Below are positions 53,150 through 61,448 of a stretch of DNA of 64,000 nt, one piece after another. The position numbers and the translations under genes are program-made. The number at the start of each line of letters is the position of its first letter. Position 1 is the first letter of the stretch. Location: positions 1 through 64,000 of the forward strand of contig JAFSAO010000006.1 in the NCBI GenBank assembly GCA_017440935.1. The letters run 5' to 3'. The notes under the pieces were generated by a model that was not told where the DNA came from, did not search any database, and saw nothing but the letters and a program-made list of their open reading frames with translations. Source of the DNA: Opitutales bacterium (GTDB taxonomy: Bacteria; Verrucomicrobiota; Verrucomicrobiia; Opitutales; UBA953).

Positions 53150-55584
53150 TTCACGGCGCGCTCGATATCGAGCATAATTTTTTCAAAAACTTTCATCACT
53201 TCCGCGTCTGTCAGCGTTTTCGTTTCTGAACGGAAAACGATTTCAAACGCGAGAGATTTTTTGCCTTCCGGCAAACCTTTTCCCGTGTAAACGTCGAAGC
53301 AGTTGACCTTCTCGACGTTGAACTGCTTCGCGGTTGCCTTCGTCGCCGTCGCTTTGAGGCGATCGGCAACGTCGCCCGCGGGAACGCCGGCATCGACGAT
53401 GAGCGCGATATCTTTCGTCACCGGCGGGAACGAAGAGAACGGTTTGAAGCGCGTGCGTTTCGGCGGATTTTTGAAGACGTCCTGCGTAAACAAAATTTCT
53501 CCGGCGACAACCGTGCCGTCAATATCCCAAGTTTGCCGGGCAAGTTTCACGTTAACCAAGCCGAGCGCAAGTTCGAGCGCGCGGGCGCGGTCGCTTCCGG
53601 CGGCGGAATGCCCTTTTTGCCAAATCGGTGTCGCATCCGCATCCATTGCGGAGAACAACAAACGCTGTTCGGCGATCCCGGCGCGCGCGGCAATATCGAG
53701 ACAAAGTTTTTTCGCAAAGTAGAAATCGATTTTTTCACGGGAACGCCAAGCGCGCGTAACCGGCTCAGCGAGCGCGACGAAAGCGACGGAAATCAGCTCG
53801 CGCAACGAGCCGTCTTTCTGCGGACGAAATACTGTGCCGATTTCAAACAACCGACGCGGCTCGTTATGCGTAGCAAGATTGAGTTTCATCGCATCAAGCA
53901 GGCCCGGAAGAAGCGACGGACGAATATGCGACTGGTCACTCGTGAGCGGATTCGCCAACGCGAGCGCCGCCGTCATTTTTTCGCCGAAACATTTTTTGAG
54001 TTCGACGGAATCGCGCAACGTGTAGTGCACACATTCCGCAAAGCCCTGCCCCGCGAGCAACGCGACCGCCTTGCGGCGAAAATCCGCGGCGGGAGCGTCG
54101 ATTTCGGGAACTTTCGGCGCGGGAATGGCTTCCGACGGAATCGTATCCGTTCCGTAAATACGCACAAATTCTTCCACGAGGTCAATCGGGCGATCAACTT
54201 CCGGACGGAACGCGGGAACGAGCACACGCCACGCGGAACCGTTTTCCGTAACGGAAAATCCGAGACGACGGAAAATATCGAGAATCGCTGCATCTTCCAC
54301 GGCGTAGCCGCAACGTTCCCGCACATAATCGCCGGAAATTTCGATTTCGCGGTCCCCGCGCGGGAACGCACCAAGGGAAATTTGCGGACCGGCAATTTCG
54401 CCGCCTGCGATTTCGCAAATCATTTGCGCGGCGCGCGCGCCCGCCTTGGCGACCATCGTCGGGTCAACGTCGCGCGTAAAACGCGTCGAGCTGTCGGACG
54501 AAAGCACGAGGCGGCGCGAGGTTTTGCGCACGTTTGCGGGATTAAACCACGCGGCTTCGAGCACGACATCGACCGTAGCTTCCGTCACGCCGGACTCTTC
54601 GCCGCCCATCACGCCGGCGACGACGAGCGGCTTTTCCGCATCGGCAATCAGGCACATTTCGGGAGAAAGCTCGTAATCTTTGCCGTCAAGCAACTTGATT
54701 TTTTCGCCTTCTGCGGCTTGGCGCACGCAAATCGTGTTCCCGCCGATTTTTGCGGCATCAAACGCGTGAAGCGGGCAACCGAGCTCCATCAGCACCCAAT
54801 TCGTGATGTCGACCACGTTGTTGATCGGGCGCAAGCCGACGGCGAGCAAATCACGCTGCATCCAGTCGGGAGACGGCGCAATTTTCACACCGCGAATCGA
54901 AAACGCATTGTAAAGCGCGCAGTTCGGCGAAGTGATTTCAAGTTTTTTCAAAAGGGAATTTCCTGCGGGAACGTTGCTGATCGGCGCAAGATTTTGCGGG
55001 AACGCCGGCATTTTCAACGGTTTGTCGAAATACGCCGCAAGATCGCGTGCCACACCGACGATGCTTAGGCAATCGCCGCGGTTTGCCGTAATCGAAATAT
55101 CAAAAACCGTGTCGGCGGGCGGGAAGTGATCGTTAATCGAAGTGCCGAGCGGCAAATTGCGTTCCGTGAGAATGAGCAATCCGGCGTGATCCTCGCTGAT
55201 ACCGAGTTCGCGCGCCGAGCACATCATGCCCTGCGAAACTTCGCCGCGCATTTTTGTTTCGTTGATGGCGAATCCGCCCGGCATCACCGCGCCGGGAAGC
55301 GCCACGGGAACGACATCTCCCGCCTTAAAATTTTTCGCACCGCAAACGATTTGGCGAATCGTTCCGTCGCCGACATCGACTTGGCAAACGCTCAAGTGGT
55401 CGCTGTTCGTGTGCGGCACGAAAGAGAGAATTTTCCCGATAACAATATGTTCGAGCGGCACCAAGCCCGCCGAAGAAATTTCTTCGACTTCAAGTCCGAT
55501 CATCGGAAGCGCGTCCGCAATTTTTTTTGCGGGAACGTCGCTTAAATCCACATACTTATTCAACCACTGGAGGGAAACTTTCAT
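53131..55584 (-). CDS. pheT: Phenylalanyl-tRNA synthetase beta subunit
   Basis: This 817-residue subunit carries the usual domains: MKVSLQWLNKYVDL at the N-terminus, an EMAP-type tRNA-binding domain (VCQVDVGDGTIRQIVCGAKNFKAGDVVPVALPGAV), and B3/B4 editing-type regions. The B5/catalytic-like core follows (GCPLHAFDAAKIGGN, then SSDSSTRFTRDVDP). A C-terminal FDX-ACB domain (FPPVTKDIALIVDAGVPAGDV) ends the protein. The pheS gene, normally just upstream, is absent. The ATG at 55584 is used because the upstream frame runs into the repeat. Confidence 0.95.
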   Translation of the reverse strand: MKVSLQWLNKYVDLSDVPAKKIADALPMIGLEVEEISSAGLVPLEHIVIGKILSFVPHTNSDHLSVCQVDVGDGTIRQIVCGAKNFKAGDVVPVALPGAVMPGGFAINETKMRGEVSQGMMCSARELGISEDHAGLLILTERNLPLGTSINDHFPPADTVFDISITANRGDCLSIVGVARDLAAYFDKPLKMPAFPQNLAPISNVPAGNSLLKKLEITSPNCALYNAFSIRGVKIAPSPDWMQRDLLAVGLRPINNVVDITNWVLMELGCPLHAFDAAKIGGNTICVRQAAEGEKIKLLDGKDYELSPEMCLIADAEKPLVVAGVMGGEESGVTEATVDVVLEAAWFNPANVRKTSRRLVLSSDSSTRFTRDVDPTMVAKAGARAAQMICEIAGGEIAGPQISLGAFPRGDREIEISGDYVRERCGYAVEDAAILDIFRRLGFSVTENGSAWRVLVPAFRPEVDRPIDLVEEFVRIYGTDTIPSEAIPAPKVPEIDAPAADFRRKAVALLAGQGFAECVHYTLRDSVELKKCFGEKMTAALALANPLTSDQSHIRPSLLPGLLDAMKLNLATHNEPRRLFEIGTVFRPQKDGSLRELISVAFVALAEPVTRAWRSREKIDFYFAKKLCLDIAARAGIAEQRLLFSAMDADATPIWQKGHSAAGSDRARALELALGLVNVKLARQTWDIDGTVVAGEILFTQDVFKNPPKRTRFKPFSSFPPVTKDIALIVDAGVPAGDVADRLKATATKATAKQFNVEKVNCFDVYTGKGLPEGKKSLAFEIVFRSETKTLTDAEVMKVFEKIMLDIERAVKCTVRR

Positions 55585-55624
55585 AATTGGCGGGAAATGA
55601 TAGCTGTTCCCCCCTGCACGCGCA

Positions 55625-55886
55625 AAACAGAAATTTAGCGAAGCGTTGGCTTCGCTAAATTTCAATCAATTGCGAATCTCGAATTGCGAATCCCGAATGA
55701 TTACCAAGGATGGAAAAAGGAATGTATGGCTACGAGTGATTCTCGGGACTACGAACAAGAGTTGAAGTTATTTCCCGCCACGACGAAGACCGGGAGGTCT
55801 TCGTTCCCAATTTTTGACGGCACTTCATTCGCAATTCGGAATTTGAAATTCGAGATTAATTGAAATTTGCCGCAGGCAAATTTCAA
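55625..55886. repeat. Right copy of the long inverted repeat, with terminal palindromes
   Basis: 55625-55867 matches the reverse complement of 1-243 with 8 mismatches. The element is bounded by two palindromes that both contain GAAATTT: one near 55631-55664 (GAAATTTAGCGAAGC with its complement) and one at 55862-55884 (GAAATTTGCC, GCA loop, GGCAAATTTC). It fills most of the 342-bp gap between pheT and gpmI, and I see nothing else in that gap. Confidence 0.9.
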
Positions 55887-55926
55887 TTTGCGCCGCTTCT
55901 ATGAAAAGCACAGAATTTTTCCACTT

Positions 55927-57495
55927 ATGAGCAAAACAGTTCTACTTGTTATTCGTGACGGTTGGGGAGCCAACCACAACGCCGCGCAGGATAAATTCAA
56001 TGCGCTCAAAATCGCGAACATTCCGTTCTCGAACAAACTTTCCGCCGAATGGCCGCGCACGGAAGTCGCCGCCCACGGTCCCGCAGTCGGGCTTCCCGAA
56101 GGCATCATGGGCAACTCCGAAGTCGGGCACCAAAACATCGGCGCCGGACGCATCGTCCCGCAGGAAATCATGCGCATTGACCTCGGTCTCACCGACGAAG
56201 GCATGAAAAATAACGCCGTTCTCCAAGCCGCATTCGGTAACGTGAACGCGAAAAACTCCACGCTCCACCTCATGGGCCTTGCGAGCGCGGCGGGCGTTCA
56301 CTCGACGCTCCCGCACCTCTACGGTTTGATTCGCGGAGCGAAAGCCGCCGGCGTGCAAAACGTCTGCATTCACGCGTTCATGGACGGACGCGACAGCCCG
56401 CCCACGAGCGGCGTCGGTTTCATCAAGGAAATCGAAGACGAATGCGCCAAAATCGGTCTCGGCAAAATCGCCACGGTTTCCGGTCGTTTCTGGGCAATGG
56501 ACCGCGATAACCGCTGGAACCGCGTCGAAAAAGCCTACAACTGCCTCGTCGGCGGAGACGCGCTCACGGCAGAATCCGCCACCGCCGCAGTCGAATGGTA
56601 TTACAATAATCCGTCGAGCGATTCCGAACAGGGAGACGAATTTGTCCTCCCAACCCGCGTCGTTAAAGACGGCGTTCCCGTCGGCTCCATCCAAGACGGC
56701 GACAGCGTCATTTTCTTCAACTTCCGAGGCGACCGCCCGCGCGAACTCACACACGCGTTCATCGACGACACGTTTGACGGTTTCCCGCGCGCCAAGAAAC
56801 TCGACATTTACTACGCAACGATGACCGAATATCAAAAAGGTCTTTGCCCGAATGTCGTGTTCCCGAAACCGGCTCCGATGACGAACATTCTCGGCGATTG
56901 GATTGCGAAACAGGGACTCACGCAGTTCCGCACGGCGGAAACGGAAAAATTCCCGCACGTCACGTTCTTCTTCAACGACTATCGCGATGAACCGTTCCCG
57001 GGCGAAGAACGCGGGCTGATTCCGTCTCCGAAAGAAGTCGCCACCTACGACCAAAAACCGGAAATGTCCGCAGAAGGCGTTTGCGAATCCACGATTAACG
57101 CACTCCGTAGCGGTAAATACGCACTCATCGTAACGAATTTTGCCAATCCGGACATGGTCGGACACACCGGCAAACAGCCGGCAATCATCAAAGCCGTCGA
57201 AACCGTCGATAAATGCCTCGAACGCATTTGCGCCGTTGCCGACGAATGCGGCGTTGATATGCTCATCACCGCCGACCACGGGAACGTCGATGAAATGTAT
57301 GACGAAACGACGAAAGGTCCGCACACGCAGCACACACTCAATCCGGTCGAAGTCGTGCTTTACGGCAAAGATGTCAAAAACGTGAAACTGCGCCAAAACG
57401 GCGGCGCGCTCGGCGACATCGCTCCGACGCTTCTTGACATGATGGGCTTACCGACTCCGCCGGAAATGACCGGCAAATCTCTGATTGAAAAATAG
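55927..57495 (+). CDS. gpmI: 2,3-bisphosphoglycerate-independent phosphoglycerate mutase
   Basis: This 522-residue metalloenzyme of glycolysis belongs to the alkaline phosphatase superfamily. It begins [27 protein letters not shown]. The phosphoserine region is [18 protein letters not shown]. Other features are [22 protein letters not shown], the metal ligands in [13 protein letters not shown], and [11 protein letters not shown]. In most members the early motif is DGWG preceded by a hydrophobic strand, as here. The ATG at 55927 is chosen over the frame extension into the repeat. Confidence 0.95.
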   Translation: MSKTVLLVIRDGWGANHNAAQDKFNALKIANIPFSNKLSAEWPRTEVAAHGPAVGLPEGIMGNSEVGHQNIGAGRIVPQEIMRIDLGLTDEGMKNNAVLQAAFGNVNAKNSTLHLMGLASAAGVHSTLPHLYGLIRGAKAAGVQNVCIHAFMDGRDSPPTSGVGFIKEIEDECAKIGLGKIATVSGRFWAMDRDNRWNRVEKAYNCLVGGDALTAESATAAVEWYYNNPSSDSEQGDEFVLPTRVVKDGVPVGSIQDGDSVIFFNFRGDRPRELTHAFIDDTFDGFPRAKKLDIYYATMTEYQKGLCPNVVFPKPAPMTNILGDWIAKQGLTQFRTAETEKFPHVTFFFNDYRDEPFPGEERGLIPSPKEVATYDQKPEMSAEGVCESTINALRSGKYALIVTNFANPDMVGHTGKQPAIIKAVETVDKCLERICAVADECGVDMLITADHGNVDEMYDETTKGPHTQHTLNPVEVVLYGKDVKNVKLRQNGGALGDIAPTLLDMMGLPTPPEMTGKSLIEK

Positions 57496-57510
57496 ACTAA
57501 AATCAGAGAT

Positions 57511-57553
57511 AAAAAAAGCGTTCCCGCGATTTGTTCGCGGGAACGCTTTTTTT
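57511..57553. terminator. gpmI terminator made from an inverted GGGAACG pair
   Basis: A perfect 19-bp stem from the A-run and GCGTTCCCGCGA to TCGCGGGAACGC and the T-run, with a 5-nt loop. It can serve gpmI and the convergent protease gene. Confidence 0.95.
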
Positions 57554-57601
57554 ACGGAAGACGCAACGCGCCTACAATCAAACGCACTAACGCAGAGAAA
57601 A

Positions 57602-58579
57602 TTAGCGTCTCGCTTTTCTGCGGGAACATGCCATCCCTAGCGCAAACACACCCGCCAACAAACCGAACGCAGAGGGCTCAGGAATCGGATATACGGAAAG
57701 CCCATAGAGATTCGTTATTAAATTTTTATTCCCATAGTCCGTATTCGACAAATAAATCTCCCTTTTAAAATCATCATACGTTATTTCATACTCTCTCAAG
57801 CCCGATGCCGTTAATGTCCTCTCCGCGTCATCTGAGTCTGTGATATAAACTTTTGTAACGAGACCAACAGAATCGAAATCCGCCCCCCATAGAGTAAATG
57901 CGTGGCCTCCTCGGAGAGATGTATTTGCACCAAATCCCGCAGCTCCTTTACTTAAAATATTTTGTATCACTTCTGAAAAAATTTTTATTGTAGATACTGA
58001 TTTATCTGACGCATATCCACCCCAAGTCGAATATCCGCTTATTTCATCTTGGATAAAGTTGTCCCCAAGTTGTTTCTGAATTGTCGTGTATTCGGACTTC
58101 CAGTACCCACCCGTCCCGGGAACAGGAAGTGCATAATTTCCGGAGAATGTGTGTCCCTCTCCGTTAAAATACCATTTAAGGGCAACTCTTTGATCCGCGC
58201 CTCGGGAAGAACCGTTCACAACGGAGTTCCAGTTGGAATCATCTAAAAAAATATCAAAAGTCGAAGACTCGTAGCCCCCTAGCGAATCATTCAGAGAAGG
58301 GATAGTATTAGGAAGATTATTTCCAGCAGCAACATATCGGGACTCCCAATAATCAATAAGGTTAGAAGCAGATGCCGCCCAACAATAAGTGAAATCCTTC
58401 TCCGACCTTTGCTCCGTGCTCTTCTTATTTACGTCATACCAACCGCTTTCGCGCGTAACCCCCGGCGCGAAGACGGTTGTCGTTCCCGCAGAAGCAGAGG
58501 CAGACGCAAGCAAAACCAAGGTGCCGACAGAAAAAAACGAGGTTTTGAGTGAGCGGAAGTGTGGGTTAATCGCTTTCAT
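57602..58579 (-). CDS. IdeS/Mac-like cysteine protease with PEP-CTERM tail
   Basis: This 325-residue protein has a signal peptide (cleavage after ASASA, about residue 31). Its body resembles IgG-degrading IdeS (MEROPS C66): GWYDVNK with K52, then YCWAASASN (C66), GGHAFTLWGADFDS (H226) and VYITDSDDA (D248, D250). The His-to-Asp spacing of 22 equals that of IdeS H262-D284 as I recall it. The C-terminus YPIPEPSAFGLLAG...RRKARR is a PEP-CTERM signal. The gene is AT-rich and has one GGGAACG word. The substrate is unknown; immunoglobulin is only a possibility. Confidence 0.82.
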   Translation of the reverse strand: MKAINPHFRSLKTSFFSVGTLVLLASASASAGTTTVFAPGVTRESGWYDVNKKSTEQRSEKDFTYCWAASASNLIDYWESRYVAAGNNLPNTIPSLNDSLGGYESSTFDIFLDDSNWNSVVNGSSRGADQRVALKWYFNGEGHTFSGNYALPVPGTGGYWKSEYTTIQKQLGDNFIQDEISGYSTWGGYASDKSVSTIKIFSEVIQNILSKGAAGFGANTSLRGGHAFTLWGADFDSVGLVTKVYITDSDDAERTLTASGLREYEITYDDFKREIYLSNTDYGNKNLITNLYGLSVYPIPEPSAFGLLAGVFALGMACSRRKARR

Positions 58580-58644
58580 GCCAATAAACTACCGACACGG
58601 TAAACAATTCATCAACATAAAACTACTGCTTAAGAAGTTTTTTT

Positions 58645-59559
58645 TTAACGAATCAAACGTCTTGCAAGGCGAACGGCATTTGCGAAACTTTTTGTCCGCG
58701 CAATGCCCTTTCCCGCGATACCGTAAGCGGTGCCGTGATCCGGCGACGTGCGAATATACGGCAAACCCAGCGAAATATTTACGGCTTCGTCAAACTCCAC
58801 GGTTTTTAGCGGTGCTAACGCTTGGTCGTGGTAAAGCGCGACGACGACATCGAATTCGCCGCGCAACTGACGCGCGAAAATGGTGTCCGCGGGAACGCAA
58901 TGCGAGAGCCCGGGAAAACGCGTGCGCAGTTTTTCCAAAATCGGCTCGATGATTTCAATTTCTTCCCGTCCCAAAATCCCCTGCTCTCCCGCATGAGGAT
59001 TCAATCCGCACACGCCGATCGAAACTTCGCTTCCGGCCGCTTCGCGCGTTTTCAGTTTGCGGGCGAGGAAAGCGGCTTGTTCGGCAGCGCGGGAAAGCGT
59101 TTCTTCGGTGAGCGCGGCGGAAACGTCGCGAAGCGGAATGTGCCACGTCGCCAGCACGACGGAAAGTTTTCCTCCGGCGAACGCCATCACGGGAACGCCA
59201 CCCCAGCGCGACGCAAAAAACTCGGTTTGTCCGGGAAAACCGTAGCCGATACTTTTCAATCCGGCTTTGTTCACGGGAGCAGTAACGACAGCGGAAAATT
59301 CACCGCCGCGCGTTCCCGCCGCCGCGCGCTCCATTGCGGCGAGTGCGACGCGTTGCCCGGCTTCGCTCGGCGCTCCGGGCGTGATTTCAAAATTTTCTTC
59401 TCCGACGGCGATGCCCGCGCACGGCAACGCGTTGAGCCACGTTTTCGGTCCGATCGCCGTCACGTTTTGCGCTTCGGACGGATTTTCCGCCAACCAACGC
59501 GCAATAATCTCCGGTCCGACGCCGGCGGGATCTCCGCAAGTAAGTGCGATTTTTTTCAT
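58645..59559 (-). CDS. pdxA: 4-hydroxythreonine-4-phosphate dehydrogenase
   Basis: This 304-residue enzyme acts in pyridoxal phosphate synthesis. It starts MKKIALTCGDPAGVGPEI and has the metal-binding histidines in LATWHIPLRDV and ALYHDQALAPLK, the segment VGVCGLNPHAGEQGILG-like IGVCGLNPHAGEQG, and the end LPYIRTSPDHGTAYGIAG. It is slightly shorter than E. coli PdxA (about 329 residues). It follows the FmdB-like gene by 12 bp on the minus strand. Confidence 0.94.
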   Translation of the reverse strand: MKKIALTCGDPAGVGPEIIARWLAENPSEAQNVTAIGPKTWLNALPCAGIAVGEENFEITPGAPSEAGQRVALAAMERAAAGTRGGEFSAVVTAPVNKAGLKSIGYGFPGQTEFFASRWGGVPVMAFAGGKLSVVLATWHIPLRDVSAALTEETLSRAAEQAAFLARKLKTREAAGSEVSIGVCGLNPHAGEQGILGREEIEIIEPILEKLRTRFPGLSHCVPADTIFARQLRGEFDVVVALYHDQALAPLKTVEFDEAVNISLGLPYIRTSPDHGTAYGIAGKGIARTKSFANAVRLARRLIR

Positions 59560-59571
59560 GGAGAAAAAACC

Positions 59572-59961
59572 TCAGTGCTTCTTCCGGCAAGCGGAGCACG
59601 AACACCCGTCGCCGTGCAGAAGTCTGTCTTCATGCGGCAACAACTCGTTCCCGCGCGGTTTGCGGAAACTTTCCGGAGCGTTCGGATCCGTTCCCGCCGT
59701 TTTGTGATAAACGCCCGTTGCGGCATCGCGCACGTATTTGGTAAAGCCGCGAGACGCGAGGTAGTTCTCGTCGGTGCTTTTACGTTTCATTTCTCCTTCG
59801 GAATACTGCGTTGCCAAGCCGAGCGGAGAAAACACACGCCGCAACGGCTCGCCTGTGATCGGATGCTTCGTCAGCGGCGCATCGCCCAGTCCCTGCTCGA
59901 TTTCGAGCTGAGCACCTTCGCTCCCGTCGGGATTAATGATTACGTAAGTAAAAGTTGCCAT
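59572..59961 (-). CDS. FmdB-like small protein without the usual zinc cysteines
   Basis: This 129-residue protein starts MATFTYVIINPDGSEGAQLEIEQ and continues DAPLTKHPITGEPLRRVFSP, the layout of an FmdB zinc ribbon. The CxxC pairs are replaced (KHPITGEP where CPxCG is expected). A different cysteine cluster, GDGCSCSACRKKH, sits at the very C-terminus. Function is unknown. It is probably co-transcribed with pdxA. Confidence 0.55.
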   Translation of the reverse strand: MATFTYVIINPDGSEGAQLEIEQGLGDAPLTKHPITGEPLRRVFSPLGLATQYSEGEMKRKSTDENYLASRGFTKYVRDAATGVYHKTAGTDPNAPESFRKPRGNELLPHEDRLLHGDGCSCSACRKKH

Positions 59962-60026
59962 CTGATTTTCGGGGAAAGCCTACTAAGGATTTTGACCTCC
60001 TTAAAGCCTTTATTTACAAGAAAAAG

Positions 60027-60066
60027 GCGTTCCCGTGAGAACCGACTTTCGTCGCTACGGGAACGC
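60027..60066. terminator. kbl terminator made from an inverted GGGAACG pair
   Basis: GCGTTCCCGT pairs with ACGGGAACGC around a 20-nt loop, with CTTTTTC on the minus-strand side. It lies just downstream of kbl. Confidence 0.85.
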
Positions 60067-60101
60067 TCTTTTCTTTGAGCTTTAAACTCTAAGCTCGCAT
60101 C

Positions 60102-61295
60102 CTACGCTCCGAGTTCGTTTTTGACTTCAATGAACGCCGCAAGTGCTTTTTCCAAGTCCGCGCGCGTGTGTCCCGCCGTAATTTGCGTGCGGATACGCGC
60201 CTTACCTTTCGGAACGACCGGGTAGAAGAAGCCGATCGCGTAAATGCCTTTTTCGAGCAGGCGGCGGGAATATTCCTGCGCCAAACGTGCGTCGCCGAGC
60301 ATGACGGGAACGACCGGGTGCGTGCCGGGAACAACGTTGAAGCCCGCCTTTGTCAGACCTTCGCGCCAGAACTTCGTGTTTTCCTGAATGCGTTGGACAA
60401 ACGACGGATCGTTTTCGAGCAGTTCGAGCGCCTTGAGCGCGCCGCCGACAATCGCCGGAGCAATCGAGTTGGAGAACAGATACGGACGGGACTGCTGGCG
60501 GAGCAAGTCGATGATTTCCTTTTTGCCCGAAGTAAAGCCGCCGGAACCGCCGGAAATCCCCTTGCCGAGCGTTCCCGTGATAACGTCCACGCGATCCATG
60601 ACGCCGCAGTGTTCGTGCGTTCCGCGTCCCGTTGCGCCGAGGCAACCCGTAGAGTGGCATTCGTCAAAACCGACGAGCGCATCGTATTTGTCGGCGAGGT
60701 CGCAGATTCCCTTGAGGTTGGCGATAACGCCGTCCATCGAGAATGAACCGTCCGTGAAAATCATGATGTTTTTCGCTCCCGCCGCACGCGCTTCCTGAAG
60801 TTTGGCTTCGAGGTCCGCCATGTCGTTATTTTTGTAGCGGAAACGCATCGCTTTGCAGAGGCGCACGCCGTCGATAATCGAAGCGTGATTGAGTTCGTCG
60901 GAAATGATCGCGTCGCCTTCTTTGAGGAGGCATTCAAAAAGACCGCCGTTCGCGTCGAAGCACGCACCGTAGAGAATCGTGTCTTCGGTTTTGAGGAATT
61001 TGGAAATCGCGGCTTCGAGTTGTTTGTGAATCGTTTGCGTGCCGCAGATAAAGCGGACGGAGGCGCAACCGAATCCGTATTTATCGAGCGCTTCGTGCGC
61101 CGCCTTGATGACGTCCGGATTGTCCGCAAGCCCGAGATAGTTGTTCGCGCACATATTGATGACTTCGCGCCCGTCTTCGAGGCGAATGTGCGCCGCCTGC
61201 GGGCTGGCGATTACGCGTTCTTCCTTGTAAAGCCCGGCTTCGCGGATTTCGGCGAGGCGAGCATTCACCGTTTCAAGATAGCTTTTGTATGCCAT
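60102..61295 (-). CDS. kbl: Glycine C-acetyltransferase (2-amino-3-ketobutyrate CoA ligase)
   Basis: This 397-residue PLP enzyme of the alpha-oxoamine synthase group matches Kbl in length. Motifs are [77 protein letters not shown] and the PLP lysine in [14 protein letters not shown]. It forms glycine and acetyl-CoA from aminoketobutyrate. Threonine dehydrogenase (tdh) is not adjacent. The ATG at 61295 fits the family start; the longer frame to 61919 is antisense to priA. Confidence 0.93.
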   Translation of the reverse strand: MAYKSYLETVNARLAEIREAGLYKEERVIASPQAAHIRLEDGREVINMCANNYLGLADNPDVIKAAHEALDKYGFGCASVRFICGTQTIHKQLEAAISKFLKTEDTILYGACFDANGGLFECLLKEGDAIISDELNHASIIDGVRLCKAMRFRYKNNDMADLEAKLQEARAAGAKNIMIFTDGSFSMDGVIANLKGICDLADKYDALVGFDECHSTGCLGATGRGTHEHCGVMDRVDVITGTLGKGISGGSGGFTSGKKEIIDLLRQQSRPYLFSNSIAPAIVGGALKALELLENDPSFVQRIQENTKFWREGLTKAGFNVVPGTHPVVPVMLGDARLAQEYSRRLLEKGIYAIGFFYPVVPKGKARIRTQITAGHTRADLEKALAAFIEVKNELGA

Positions 61296-61448
61296 AGGTC
61301 TTCGGAATAAATTGAGGTTGTTAAAGGGGGAGATTTTACTCCGATTCTTCGTTTCGGAAAGGAAAATGTTTTTCAAGGCGGAAACGAAATGCGGGAAAAC
61401 CTTGCAAGAAAACGGGAACGCGATTTTCATTTTTCGGCAGAAAAAAAA

